DNA of 64,000 bases, taken from assembly GCF_013184745.1 (NCBI RefSeq), contig NZ_JAATVU010000020.1, positions 1 to 64,000 on the forward strand. The letters are read 5' to 3'. Position 1 is the stretch's first letter. Every line of letters starts with the position of its first letter. The notes below the pieces were generated by a model. That model had not been told where the DNA came from. It ran no database searches and saw only the letters and a list, made by a program, of their open reading frames with translations. Below, piece by piece: positions 49,539 through 58,639 of this stretch. Position numbers and translations under genes: made by a program. The stretch is from Mangrovicoccus sp. HB161399 (lineage in GTDB: Bacteria > Pseudomonadota > Alphaproteobacteria > Rhodobacterales > Rhodobacteraceae).

Positions 49539-52073
49539 TCAGAACCGGTCGAGCAGGCGGTTGAGGTAGTCGCGCTCGGACTCGGGGCGGTCCTGCTCGG
49601 TGGAGCGGCGGCGGATCTCGTCCTGAAGGTCGCGGGCGCGGCCTGCGGGCGTCTCCTCGGGCAGCAGCCCGCGCGACGTCTGCGGATTGCCGTCCTCGCC
49701 GGTCAGGCGGCCCAGCGGATCGCGGCCCGAACCTTCCGCCGACTGTCCCTGCTGCCCGCCCGGCTGGCCCTCGCCGTTCATCTGGTTCTGGGCCATTTCC
49801 TCCTGCATCGCCTGCATGCCGTCGCGCAGCGCGTCCATCGCCTCGGCCTGCTGGTCGAGCGCGCCGGCCATGTCGTTGTCACGCAGCGCCTGCTCGGCGC
49901 CCTCCATGGCCCGGCCCGCGCGGTCCAGCGCCTCGTCGGCCGAACCGCTGCCGGGCATGTTCTGCTGCTGGCGGTTCAGCTCGTCGCGCAGCGCCTGCTG
50001 GCGGTCGGCAAGCCCCTGGCTGCCGCCCTGCCCGCCCGGCTGGCCCTGGCCCTGCTCGCCCGACGGACCCTGGCCCTGCTGGCCGGATTCGCCTTGCCCC
50101 TGCTGGCCGGACTGGCCCTGCTGTCCGTCCTGGTTGAACTGGTCCTGCAGCTCGCGGAAGCTCTCGTCCGAAAGGTCCTGCTGGTCGCGCAGCATCTCCT
50201 GCAGGTCGTTCATCGCCTGCTGGCCGGGGCTCGGCTGGCCCTGCCCCTGGCCCTGCGCGATCTGCATGTTCTCCATCATCCGGCTCAGCATGTCGAGGAG
50301 CTGCTGCGCCTCGGCCATCCGGCCTTCCTCCATCAGCTGCTGCAGCCGGTCCAGCATGTCCTGCAGCTGGTCGCCGGTGATCTCCATCGACTCCTGGTTC
50401 TGCGCCTGCTGCTGGCCCTGGTCCTGCTGCTGCTCGGCAAGCTGGCGCATGTAGTCCTGCATCGCCTCGCGCAGTTCCTTCATCAGGTCGGCGATTTCCT
50501 CCTCGGAGGCGCCGTTCTTCATCGCCTCGCTCAGGCGCTCCTGCGCGCGGCGCAGACGGTCCATGGCGTTGGACAGGTCGCCATCCTCGATCCTCAGCGC
50601 CAGATCCCACAGCGCGTCGGCAATCTCGTCGCGGGTCTCGGCCGACAGGCCCGGCCCGTGCCGCAGCGAGGCCTCGAGCCCGCGCACCGCGAAGCGCAGC
50701 CGCAGGTAGTCGGTCTCGGCCTTGAACAGCCCCTCGGGCCGGTGCGAGATCGCCCGCAGCACCATCGCCACCTCGGCGGCATTGGAGCGGTTCCACAGCA
50801 GCGCCTGGCGCTGCTCGATGATCGCCTTGGCCAGCGGCACGAAGAAGCGGCGGCCCGGCAGCACGGCCGAGAGCGGCTCGGACCGGCCGGCCTGGCCGAC
50901 AGCGTCCTCGACCTCCAGCCGCAGCGCGACGGGCAGGTTGGCCCAGGGATGCTTCGACAGGTTCTCGGCGAGAACCTCCTCGAAATCCGCGCGGTTGCCG
51001 GAAATCGGCATCGGCAGGTCGATCACCAGGGGCTCGCGCGGCTCCGGGTCCACCGCGCGGCCGTAGCGGCGGTCGACCGCGCCCAGATCCAGCGTCACCA
51101 GCGCACGGCCGCGCTCCACGCCGAAATCGTCGGAGGCGGCGAAGGGCAGCGACATCTCGCCGGCCGCATCGGCGTCCAGCGCGCCGCGCACCGACACCGC
51201 GGGCGGCGCGTCGGGCGTCACCTCGAAATGCCAGCGGCGGCCGCCGGGACCGTCGATGGCGATGGCCCCGGACTGGGCGACCTCGAAATCCTGTACCGGA
51301 TCGGTGACGCTGCCGATGCCGTCGGTGCGGCCCGAGACGGTCTCGGACAGGGTCAGCGCACCGACTTCGCCATAGAGCCGGACCATCACCTTGGAGCCGC
51401 GCGGCACCGACACGCCCTCTTCGGGCAGGTCGGAGAGATACAGGCTCGGCTGGCCGGTATAGCGCGGCGGCTCGATCCAGCCTTCCCAGGTCGGCCCGAC
51501 CGCCAGCGCGTCGGCCTGGCCCGGCGCCATCCCCGCGATCGTGTCGGCCTTCCAGATGGAGCCGAAGAGCAGCCCGGTCGCGAAGAGCATCAGAGCGACA
51601 TAGCGCAGGCCGAACGGGTCGAAGCGGTTGAGATTGACGTCCGGACGGACCGGCTTCGCGCCGCGCAGCCGTTCGGACATGCGGGCGCGGTGGGCCTCCC
51701 AGACCGCGCGGGAGGATTCGTCGTCCGCCCCGATCGCCTGGGTGTCGCGCAGCGCGGCCAGCGGACGCCCGGGCAGGGTCGAATCGAGCCGCGCCCGGGC
51801 CTCGGCCGCCGTCGGAATGCGGAACTTGCGCAGGCCGTTGACCAGCGCCGCGACCGCCGCCAGCGGCGCCGCGACCAGCCCGACCCAGACGACTTCGATC
51901 GCCGCGACGTCGTGCAGCCCCAGCATCACGACCGCGCTGGCCGCGAGGCAGACCGCCCAGAACGGCCAGAAGCAGCGCAGGATGCGCTCCGCCAGCAGCC
52001 CCGCGCGGGTCAGCGCCAGCGTTCCCCGCAGGCGGTCCGGGATCGGCTCGGATTCGGGTCTGTCGTCGGACAA
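49539..52073 (-). CDS. TIGR02302/DUF4175 family membrane protein
   Basis: An 844-residue protein. Two N-terminal transmembrane helices (about 30-75) and one near residue 160-180 precede a large periplasmic-like domain. From about residue 540 to 740 a helical Gln/Gly/Met-rich region contains low-complexity GQQGQ repeats. It is a family of unknown function conserved in alphaproteobacteria. The TTG at 52073 with GGAG eight bases upstream is preferred; a TTG at 52112 would add 13 residues. It follows lysA in the same direction. Confidence 0.85.
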   Translation of the reverse strand: MSDDRPESEPIPDRLRGTLALTRAGLLAERILRCFWPFWAVCLAASAVVMLGLHDVAAIEVVWVGLVAAPLAAVAALVNGLRKFRIPTAAEARARLDSTLPGRPLAALRDTQAIGADDESSRAVWEAHRARMSERLRGAKPVRPDVNLNRFDPFGLRYVALMLFATGLLFGSIWKADTIAGMAPGQADALAVGPTWEGWIEPPRYTGQPSLYLSDLPEEGVSVPRGSKVMVRLYGEVGALTLSETVSGRTDGIGSVTDPVQDFEVAQSGAIAIDGPGGRRWHFEVTPDAPPAVSVRGALDADAAGEMSLPFAASDDFGVERGRALVTLDLGAVDRRYGRAVDPEPREPLVIDLPMPISGNRADFEEVLAENLSKHPWANLPVALRLEVEDAVGQAGRSEPLSAVLPGRRFFVPLAKAIIEQRQALLWNRSNAAEVAMVLRAISHRPEGLFKAETDYLRLRFAVRGLEASLRHGPGLSAETRDEIADALWDLALRIEDGDLSNAMDRLRRAQERLSEAMKNGASEEEIADLMKELREAMQDYMRQLAEQQQDQGQQQAQNQESMEITGDQLQDMLDRLQQLMEEGRMAEAQQLLDMLSRMMENMQIAQGQGQGQPSPGQQAMNDLQEMLRDQQDLSDESFRELQDQFNQDGQQGQSGQQGQGESGQQGQGPSGEQGQGQPGGQGGSQGLADRQQALRDELNRQQQNMPGSGSADEALDRAGRAMEGAEQALRDNDMAGALDQQAEAMDALRDGMQAMQEEMAQNQMNGEGQPGGQQGQSAEGSGRDPLGRLTGEDGNPQTSRGLLPEETPAGRARDLQDEIRRRSTEQDRPESERDYLNRLLDRF

Positions 52074-52219
52074 GGCACATGCTCCGGTCTGTCCTGCCCA
52101 GAGTTCGGGCAAGAGGTTCCGGAAACGATAACGCGGATTTGTCCACCGTCAAAGAGGCCGCTTGGCCGCCCCCTCTGACAGGCGCGTGAACGGGCGGTGA
52201 TCCGCCCGCCGCCCTGAAT

Positions 52220-53497
52220 TCAGGCGTCGCCGTCCAGCCACGCCGGCACCGCGTCGCGGGCGATGATCTCCTCGAAGCTGGGGCGGCGGCGGATCACCGC
52301 CCAGTCGCTGCCCTGGACCAGGACTTCGGGAATCAGCGGCCTGGTGTTGTATTCCGAGGCCATGACGGCGCCATAGGCACCCGCCGAGCGGAAGGCGACC
52401 AGGTCGCCCGGCGCGCAGGGCGCGAGGTCGCGGCCGCGGGCGAAGGTGTCGCCGGTCTCGCAGACCGGACCCACCACGTCGTAGCGCGCCTGCTCGGAGG
52501 CCGGCGCCGGCTCCGCCAGCGGCACGATGTCGTGATGGGCGTCATACATCGACGGCCGCACGAGGTCGTTCATCGCGGCGTCGAGAATCAGGAAGGTGCG
52601 GTCCTCGCCCTCCTTCACGTAGATCACCTCGGAGACCAGCACCCCGGCATTGCCGGAGATCAGCCGGCCGGGCTCGATCTCCACCTCGCAGCCGAGATGG
52701 CCGACCTCCTCCTGCACCATCGCGCCGTAGTCGAGCGGCAGCGGCGGCGCGGCGTTCGAGCGGGTGTAGGGAATGCCCAGGCCCCCGCCCAGGTCGAGCC
52801 GCCGGATGTCGTGGCCCGCGGCGCGCAGCTCCTCCGTCAGCGCGGCAACCTTGCGGTAGGCCAGGCGGAACGGCTCCAGGTCGGTCAGCTGGCTGCCGAT
52901 ATGGACGTCGATGCCGACCACCTCCAGCCCCGGCAGCGAGGCGGCCAGCGCATAGACCTCCTTCGCGCGGGAGATCGGGATGCCGAACTTGTTCTCCGAC
53001 TTGCCGGTCGCGATCTTGGCATGGGTCTTGGCGTCCACGTCGGGATTCACCCGCACGGCGATCGGCGCGGTCACGCCCAGCGAGACGGCCACCTCGGACA
53101 GCGCGCGCATCTCGGGCTCGCTCTCGACGTTGAACTGGCGGATGCCGCCCTCGAGGGCGGTGCGCATCTCGCCGCGGGTCTTGCCGACGCCGGAAAACAC
53201 GATCCGGTCTCCGGAAACACCCGCCGCCCTGGCGCGCGCGTATTCGCCGCCCGAAACCACGTCCATGCCCGCGCCCGCCTGGCCCAGCAGCCGCAGGATC
53301 GCCTGGTTGGAATTCGACTTCACCGCGAAGCAGACAAGGTGCGGCATGCCCGACAGCGCCTCGTCGAACAGCCGGTAATGGCGCAGCAGCGTCGCCGCGG
53401 AATAGCAGTAGAAGGGCGTGCCGACCTCGGCCGCGATCGCTTCCAGCGGCACGTCTTCGGCATGAAGCCTGCCGTCGCGGTAGAGAAAATGGTCCAT
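52220..53497 (-). CDS. lysA: diaminopimelate decarboxylase
   Basis: A 425-residue fold-type III PLP enzyme making L-lysine from meso-diaminopimelate. PLP lysine is K60 (CFAVKSNSN); the glycine-rich GGGLGIPY and C-terminal CETGDTFARG (with the cross-subunit Cys) are present. ATG at 53497 follows a GAGGG site; a TTG seven codons earlier is rejected. It is the terminal enzyme of the pathway started by dapA at 18538. Confidence 0.96.
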   Translation of the reverse strand: MDHFLYRDGRLHAEDVPLEAIAAEVGTPFYCYSAATLLRHYRLFDEALSGMPHLVCFAVKSNSNQAILRLLGQAGAGMDVVSGGEYARARAAGVSGDRIVFSGVGKTRGEMRTALEGGIRQFNVESEPEMRALSEVAVSLGVTAPIAVRVNPDVDAKTHAKIATGKSENKFGIPISRAKEVYALAASLPGLEVVGIDVHIGSQLTDLEPFRLAYRKVAALTEELRAAGHDIRRLDLGGGLGIPYTRSNAAPPLPLDYGAMVQEEVGHLGCEVEIEPGRLISGNAGVLVSEVIYVKEGEDRTFLILDAAMNDLVRPSMYDAHHDIVPLAEPAPASEQARYDVVGPVCETGDTFARGRDLAPCAPGDLVAFRSAGAYGAVMASEYNTRPLIPEVLVQGSDWAVIRRRPSFEEIIARDAVPAWLDGDA

Positions 53498-53573
53498 GGG
53501 CGCGCCCTCGTTGTCCAAGCCGCGCGCTTGATAGCAGGGACGGCGGCGGATGCAATCGCCGCCGTCCCGGGCG

Positions 53574-54296
53574 TCAGGCTTCGTTGGTGGTCAGCTTGAA
53601 ATCCGCCGCCGAGGTCACGACCTTGCGCGGATAGGGCCCGTCCTCCAGCGGTAGCCGCGCGCCGAGCAGCCGGTCCTTCTTGATCGACGACACGCTAACC
53701 TTGTTGGACTGGTTGCCCCCCAGCACGTGATAGGTGTCGGCGTCCTCGGAATAGTAGAACCCGACATGGCCCGAGGTGCCCGAGCGCGTGCCGCGCCAGA
53801 AGACCAGGACCGATCCGAAGCAGGGATCGACGTCATGGCCGAATTTCATCCAGTTGCGCGCCAGATACGGGTTCGCCGGCAGGCCGGCCTCGGGCAGCGC
53901 GACCGCGATGCATGTCTCCACGAAATCGCCGCACCAGGGCAGCTGCGCCGGATCTCCCAAGGTCTTCCCGTCCGATTTCAGGAACTTGCGCAGCTCGGCA
54001 TTGTCCAGCCCCTCGTGCAGCCCGCGCTTGCGCAGCGCCAGCTCCATCCAAGGGAACCGGTCCAGCAATTCCGGGCTCGGCTCCTTGGGGCCCTCGGCCG
54101 CCGCCGCCGCGCCGCCCGGCCCGCCGCGCAGCATCGCGACCGTCGCTGCGTTCAGCGTTCCGGTCGCGGGCAGCCCCCGCGCGTTCTGGAAGGCAACCAC
54201 CGCCCGGCGGGTGTTGCGCCCCCAGAGCCCGTCCGGCTGTCCCGGATCGAACCCATGGGCCACGAGGCGGCGCTGGGACCATTCGATGAAGTTCAT
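53574..54296 (-). CDS. TIGR02594 peptidase-like protein with PG-binding domain
   Basis: A 240-residue protein. An N-terminal peptidoglycan-binding domain 1 (about 5-60: GFDPGQPDGLWGRNTRRAV) is followed by a TIGR02594-type CHAP-like domain (about 80-225). The predicted catalytic Cys is in LPWCGDFV and His in SGHVGFYYS; the LGGNQSNKV segment is typical. The family is often phage-borne and probably cleaves cell-wall peptides. There is no signal peptide. It sits between the LptM-like gene and lysA, where Rhodobacterales usually have nothing (from memory). Confidence 0.85.
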   Translation of the reverse strand: MNFIEWSQRRLVAHGFDPGQPDGLWGRNTRRAVVAFQNARGLPATGTLNAATVAMLRGGPGGAAAAAEGPKEPSPELLDRFPWMELALRKRGLHEGLDNAELRKFLKSDGKTLGDPAQLPWCGDFVETCIAVALPEAGLPANPYLARNWMKFGHDVDPCFGSVLVFWRGTRSGTSGHVGFYYSEDADTYHVLGGNQSNKVSVSSIKKDRLLGARLPLEDGPYPRKVVTSAADFKLTTNEA

Positions 54297-54483
54297 CTTC
54301 TCCCCCTTTCCGCGGCATTCCGTCCGCGTGAACCCAGTCTGCCAGCCGGGGGAGCACCGGGCCAGTCAGATTTTCCCTTCGTCGACCTTGGGAAGGGACG
54401 GGAACGCCTCCATGGCGGACGGACCGCGCGGCGCCCATATTGGCAGGCATCCCTGTCCCGTTGCCCCGATCCGGAGCCTGCCG

Positions 54484-55143
54484 ATGCCCCGCCTTCTGTC
54501 CCTGCCCTTCCGCCTCCTCGGCAGCCTCCGCCGGATGGTCCTGCTCTGCCTGCTGCTCCTGTCGCTGGCGCTCAACGTCGCCACCGTCACATCGACGGCG
54601 GTGTTCACCGCGGTTTCGGGGGCGGTTTCGGCGGTGAGCGGGGTCTCGACCGTGGCGGCCCGGGCCGCTGCCGAGCGGCAGGCACGGCGGCAGGCCGTGA
54701 AGCGCACGAGCCGAACCGTCACCAAACGGCTTGCCCGCACGGCGGCGCGCAGCTCCGCCTCGGCCTTCGGCGAGGCGATCCCCGTGGCAGGCGCAGCGGT
54801 GGTGGCGGCCGCGCTGGCCTGGGAGATTTCCGATGCCTGCGCCATGGCGCGTGACATGGCGGTTCTGGAAGCGCAGCTCGACGATCCGGCGGTCGATCCG
54901 GCAACGGTGGCCTTCTCCTGCGCGGATCTGATCCCCGAGGCCGAAGACCTGCCCTCGGCGTCCGAGCTGATGGCAGGTGCCGCAGCTGCCCCGGGCAAAG
55001 CCTGGGAGGCCGCGCAGGCGGCGTATGGCGGCCTGCCGGATCTGACGGCGGCCGCGGGTCTGATGTACGATGCGGCCGCGGAGTCGTCCGGCAAGGCCTG
55101 GGAGGCCATGCGCGGCTATCTCCAGAAGCTGTTCAGCGACTGA
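54484..55143 (+). CDS. hypothetical membrane protein
   Basis: A 219-residue protein with one strong N-terminal transmembrane helix (about 18-40), an Arg/Lys-rich stretch (about 65-90) and a second hydrophobic segment (about 95-115). The C-terminal half is acidic and Ala-rich with repeated AxxxxGKAWEA motifs. It runs opposite to its neighbours and its 3' end overlaps the LptM-like gene by 11 bases. A holin-like or envelope role alongside the neighbouring cell-wall hydrolase is possible but only inferred. Confidence 0.6.
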   Translation: MPRLLSLPFRLLGSLRRMVLLCLLLLSLALNVATVTSTAVFTAVSGAVSAVSGVSTVAARAAAERQARRQAVKRTSRTVTKRLARTAARSSASAFGEAIPVAGAAVVAAALAWEISDACAMARDMAVLEAQLDDPAVDPATVAFSCADLIPEAEDLPSASELMAGAAAAPGKAWEAAQAAYGGLPDLTAAAGLMYDAAAESSGKAWEAMRGYLQKLFSD

Positions 55144-55303
55144 AGCTGCTGCCGGCAACGCCCATCGAGGCGCTGCCGCTGACGGTCACGCCCGGGCGCC
55201 TGGCCGCGGTCTCTTCCTGCTGCTGCGGCTGCGGCTTCAGCGGCGGGCCGTCGACGCCGCAGGCGGCCAGCAGCGCCAGCGCGGCAAGCGCCAGGAGCCG
55301 CAT
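55133..55303 (-). CDS. LptM-like small lipoprotein
   Basis: A 56-residue lipoprotein. The signal ends in a lipobox LLAAC at residues 11-15, followed by GVDGPPLKP, which matches the CGxKGPLYxP pattern of LptM (YifL), a factor assisting LptD maturation. The start overlaps the stop of the upstream lipoprotein gene (ATGA). Position between argH and lysA is also typical of LptM in proteobacteria. Confidence 0.75.
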   Translation of the reverse strand: MRLLALAALALLAACGVDGPPLKPQPQQQEETAARRPGVTVSGSASMGVAGSSFSR

Positions 55304-55596
55304 CAGAAGCCCACCCGCCAGCCGCCGCGGCCGATGCCGACCCGGACCGGCGTGTTGCCGACATGCACCGAGGCCGAAGGACCGCCGGTGCCGACGGAGA
55401 CATCGACATTGCGGGTGTCGATCACGTCGACCGAGGCATAGGCGCCGTTGGTCGAGACGCCCGCATTGACGCGTCCCGATTCCACTCCGGCCCGCGCCGA
55501 GGCGCCGCCGGAGCCGACCGAGCCGCCGACATCCGGATGCACCGGCGCACAGGCGGCCGTCGCTGCCAGCAGCAGGGCCGCCAGGATTGCTCTCAT
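55303..55596 (-). CDS. hypothetical lipoprotein
   Basis: A 97-residue lipoprotein with a signal peptide and lipobox TAAC near residue 16. The mature part is Gly/Ser/Val-rich with alternating polar residues ([15 protein letters not shown]) suggesting a beta structure, and ends in a basic GRGGWRVGF. It overlaps argH upstream and the LptM-like gene downstream (ATGA on both sides), so it is part of that operon. I do not know the family. Confidence 0.75.
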   Translation of the reverse strand: MRAILAALLLAATAACAPVHPDVGGSVGSGGASARAGVESGRVNAGVSTNGAYASVDVIDTRNVDVSVGTGGPSASVHVGNTPVRVGIGRGGWRVGF

Positions 55597-56984
55597 CCCA
55601 GAATCTCCTTCCAGCGGGCGATCTGGATCCGCACCTGGTCAGGCGCGGTCCCGCCGTAACTCTGGCGGCTGGCAACCGAGTTGTGAACCCCGAGGACGCC
55701 GAAAACCGCCTCCGTGATGCCCGGATGGACCGAGTGCATCTGCTCGAGGCTCAGCTCCGGCAGGTCGATGCCCGCGTTTTCGGCAAGCGCGACGAGGCTG
55801 CCGGTGACATGATGCGCCTCGCGGAAGGGCAGGCCCAGCTCGCGCACCAGCCAGTCGGCCAGATCGGTCGCGGTCGAGAAGCCCGCCGAGGCGGCCTTTT
55901 CCAGCGCGGGCGTGTTCGCGGTCATGTCGCGGACCATGCCCTCCATCGCGGCCAGCGCCAGCATCAGCGTGTCGGCGGCATCGAAGACCTGTTCCTTGTC
56001 CTCCTGCATGTCCTTCGAATAGGCCAGCGGCAGGCCCTTCATGACGGTCAGCAGGGCGACCATCGCGCCGGTGATCCGCGCGACCTTGGCACGGATCAGC
56101 TCGGCCGCGTCCGGGTTGCGCTTCTGCGGCATGATCGAGGACCCGGTGGAGAAGCGGTCGGACAGCTTGACGAACCGGAACTGCGCCGAGGACCAGATGA
56201 CCAGCTCTTCGGCGAAGCGCGACAGGTGCGTCGCGCAGATCGACGAGGCCGCCAGGAATTCCAGCGCGAAGTCGCGGTCCGACACGGCGTCGAGCGAGTT
56301 CGCCATCGGCCGGTCGAAGCGCAGCGCCTCGGCGGTCATGTGGCGGTCGATCGGGAAGGACGTCCCGGCCAGCGCGGCGGCGCCCAGCGGGCATTCGTTC
56401 ATCCGCTTGCGCGCGTCGCGGAACCGGCTGAGGTCGCGGGCGAACATTTCCACATAGGCCATCATGTGATGGCCCCAGGTCACCGGCTGCGCGGTCTGGA
56501 GGTGGGTGAAGCCCGGCATCACCCAGCCCGCCCCGGCCTCGGCCTGGGCGACGAGCGCCTTCATGAGCGCCAGCAGCCCGATTTCGGCGGCGTCGCACTG
56601 GTCGCGGACCCAGAGACGGAAGTCGGTCGCGACCTGGTCGTTGCGGCTGCGCGCGGTGTGCAGCCGGCCGGCAGCCGGACCGACGATCTCGGTCAGGCGG
56701 CTTTCAACATTCATGTGGATGTCTTCCAGCGCGGTGGAAAACACCAGTTTCCCGGCCTCGATTTCTGACAAGACGGTGAGCAGGCCTTCCCGCATGGCCT
56801 CGGCCTCGCTAGGGTCCACGATGCCCGTGGCCGCCAGCATGGCCGCATGGGCGCGCGACCCTTCGATGTCCTGGGACGCCAGCCGCTGGTCGAAACCGAT
56901 CGAGGCGTTGATCGCCTCCATGATCGCATCCGGTCCGGCGGCGAAGCGTCCGCCCCACATGGCGTTCTGGGTCTTGTCAGTCAT
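55593..56984 (-). CDS. argH: argininosuccinate lyase
   Basis: A 463-residue fumarase/aspartase-superfamily enzyme performing the last step of arginine synthesis. The superfamily signature [12 protein letters not shown], with the catalytic Ser, is at about residue 277, and HTARSRNDQ is present. The stop overlaps the lipoprotein start (ATGA). It is divergent from a TlpA-type gene, 31 bases apart. Confidence 0.97.
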   Translation of the reverse strand: MTDKTQNAMWGGRFAAGPDAIMEAINASIGFDQRLASQDIEGSRAHAAMLAATGIVDPSEAEAMREGLLTVLSEIEAGKLVFSTALEDIHMNVESRLTEIVGPAAGRLHTARSRNDQVATDFRLWVRDQCDAAEIGLLALMKALVAQAEAGAGWVMPGFTHLQTAQPVTWGHHMMAYVEMFARDLSRFRDARKRMNECPLGAAALAGTSFPIDRHMTAEALRFDRPMANSLDAVSDRDFALEFLAASSICATHLSRFAEELVIWSSAQFRFVKLSDRFSTGSSIMPQKRNPDAAELIRAKVARITGAMVALLTVMKGLPLAYSKDMQEDKEQVFDAADTLMLALAAMEGMVRDMTANTPALEKAASAGFSTATDLADWLVRELGLPFREAHHVTGSLVALAENAGIDLPELSLEQMHSVHPGITEAVFGVLGVHNSVASRQSYGGTAPDQVRIQIARWKEILG

Positions 56985-57015
56985 CGGGTCCGTCCCTCGG
57001 GAGAATAAGGTCGCA

Positions 57016-57576
57016 ATGAAGCTCGTCTGGTCCGTCGCCCTCTACACCGCGCTTGCCGCCAGCGCAAATCCGGGTCTCGCCGATCCGGGTATCGAGGCGC
57101 TGCGCGAGGGCAGCCTCAAGAAGCTGGTCGTGCATTCGGAGCCCAAGCCCGCCTCGCTGACCGCCTTCGAGACCTTCGACGGCGCGCCGGTCTCGCTGGA
57201 GGACTACCGCGGCCAGGTGGTCCTGCTGAACTTCTGGGCGACCTGGTGCGCGCCCTGCCGCAAGGAAATGCCCGCGCTCGACGCGCTGCAGAAGGACCTG
57301 GGCGGCGAGGACTTCCAGGTGGTGACCGTGGCCACCGGCCGGCAGCCCCCGGCGGCGATCCGGCGGTTCTTCGAGGAAACCGGGGCGACGTCGCTGCCGA
57401 TGCACCGCGACCCGAAGATGGCGCTGGCCCGCGACATGGCGGTGCTGGGCCTGCCGGTGACGGTGCTGCTGGACCGCGGCGGCAACGAGATCGCCCGCCT
57501 GCAGGGCGATGCCGAATGGGACGGCGAGAGCGCCCGCGCCATCATCGCCGCGGCAACCGGCGACGGAGAAAGCTGA
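57016..57576 (+). CDS. TlpA-like thiol:disulfide oxidoreductase
   Basis: A 186-residue periplasmic thioredoxin-fold protein. A signal peptide (about 1-22) precedes the redox motif WCAPC (77-81) and the cis-Pro loop GLPVTV. It probably reduces apocytochrome or other exported thiols. It is separated from the next operon by 228 bases that contain two palindromes. Confidence 0.92.
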   Translation: MKLVWSVALYTALAASANPGLADPGIEALREGSLKKLVVHSEPKPASLTAFETFDGAPVSLEDYRGQVVLLNFWATWCAPCRKEMPALDALQKDLGGEDFQVVTVATGRQPPAAIRRFFEETGATSLPMHRDPKMALARDMAVLGLPVTVLLDRGGNEIARLQGDAEWDGESARAIIAAATGDGES

Positions 57577-57673
57577 CTCCCTCCGCTTCCTCAAGCCTCT
57601 GAAAACCATTGTGCCGGACCGGCCTGGCCAGCGCCGGGCGGGCGCATTCGGCCGGAAACTTGCCTCCGCAGGC

Positions 57674-57702
57674 ATAAGCGCGCGCTTATAAGCCCCGGCT
57701 TA
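57674..57702 (+). promoter_or_regulatory. tandem palindromes before PepSY-cytochrome b-LuxR operon
   Basis: A perfect 16-bp palindrome, ATAAGCGCGCGCTTAT (57674-57689), abuts TAAGCC-CC-GGCTTA (57689-57702); the two share a base. The shared half-site is TAAGC. They lie 103 bases before the PepSY gene and are candidate operator sites, perhaps for the LuxR protein encoded in the operon. Confidence 0.55.
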
Positions 57703-57804
57703 AGCGGCAAGCCAATGGGAAACCTGCCCCGGCACCGGCAGATGGGCTGCAGCCGACAGCGATGTCCGCTTCGGCTCTTACCGATTTCAAAACCGGAGCT
57801 TCCC

Positions 57805-58059
57805 ATGAAAGTCTACGCAGCCGCCCTCCTAGCCACTCTCGCCGCCGGTGCAGCCTTCGCCGGGGACCTGACCCCGCAATCGATGCTGGGCCACACCGAG
57901 GACGAGGTGAAGGCCACGCTCGTGTCGATGGGCTACGAAGTCCGCAAGATCGAGGACGAAGACGGCAAGATCGAAGCCTACATCGTCAAGGACAAGCAGA
58001 TGGGCGAGGTCTATGTCGACCCGGCCTCCGGCGTGGTCTCCAAGCTCAGCATGAAGTGA
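57805..58059 (+). CDS. PepSY-domain periplasmic protein
   Basis: An 84-residue protein with a signal peptide (about 1-19, ending AFA) and a small PepSY-type domain. TEDEVKATLVSMGYEVRKIE and the VYVDPASGVVSK strand pair are visible. It lies seven bases before a cytochrome b gene, suggesting a shared redox or metal-related role. The family is often coupled to membrane reductases. Confidence 0.85.
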   Translation: MKVYAAALLATLAAGAAFAGDLTPQSMLGHTEDEVKATLVSMGYEVRKIEDEDGKIEAYIVKDKQMGEVYVDPASGVVSKLSMK

Positions 58060-58066
58060 TCCGGCC

Positions 58067-58639
58067 ATGGCCGCGACAGGCACAACTCTCGGGCGCTCCG
58101 GCGCCCGCGACGTGAAGGTGTGGGATCCGCTGGTTCGGATCGTGCACTGGAGCGTCGCGCTGATCGTCCTCGCGAACGGCTATCTCGACAATCCCGAGAA
58201 GGACCTCCACCACTGGCTGGGCTACACGGCCGCGGGGCTGGTCGCGCTGCGGCTGGTCTGGGGGCTGGTCGGCACCCGCCATGCCAGGCTCTCGTCCTTC
58301 CCGCCAAGCCCCGGCCGTGCGCTGCGCCACCTGCGCGACCTCCGCCAGGGCAGCCGCGACACCCACCTGTCCCACAATCCGCTGGGCGCCTTCATGGTCT
58401 ACAACCTGTGGTTCACGCTGGCCGCGCTGGCCGTCACCGGCTACATGATGGGCATGCTCCGCTTCTTCGGCATGGACTGGGTGAAGGAAATGCACGAGCT
58501 GGCCTTCGACTGGCTGATCTTCTCGGTGATCCTGCATCTCGCGGGCGTCGCCTTCGACAGCTGGCGCACGCGCGTGCCGCTGATCCGCGCCATGATCACC
58601 GGCCGGAAATCGATTCCCCACGGGATCGAGGCCGAATGA
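58067..58639 (+). CDS. cytochrome b561-type membrane protein
   Basis: A 190-residue four-helix cytochrome b of the Ni/Fe-hydrogenase/cytb561 type. Candidate haem histidines are His27 (RIVHWSV), His48/49 (LHHWLG), His in KEMHELAF and His in VILHLAG. It would pass electrons across the inner membrane. Its stop overlaps the LuxR gene (ATGA), so the two are translationally coupled, and the PepSY gene precedes it. Confidence 0.9.
   Translation: MAATGTTLGRSGARDVKVWDPLVRIVHWSVALIVLANGYLDNPEKDLHHWLGYTAAGLVALRLVWGLVGTRHARLSSFPPSPGRALRHLRDLRQGSRDTHLSHNPLGAFMVYNLWFTLAALAVTGYMMGMLRFFGMDWVKEMHELAFDWLIFSVILHLAGVAFDSWRTRVPLIRAMITGRKSIPHGIEAE

Noticed and set aside
54484-55143. Toxin-antitoxin pair with the overlapping LptM-like gene
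   Set aside because: The genes are convergent and the small one is a clear lipoprotein with an LptM-like motif; no TA family features are seen.
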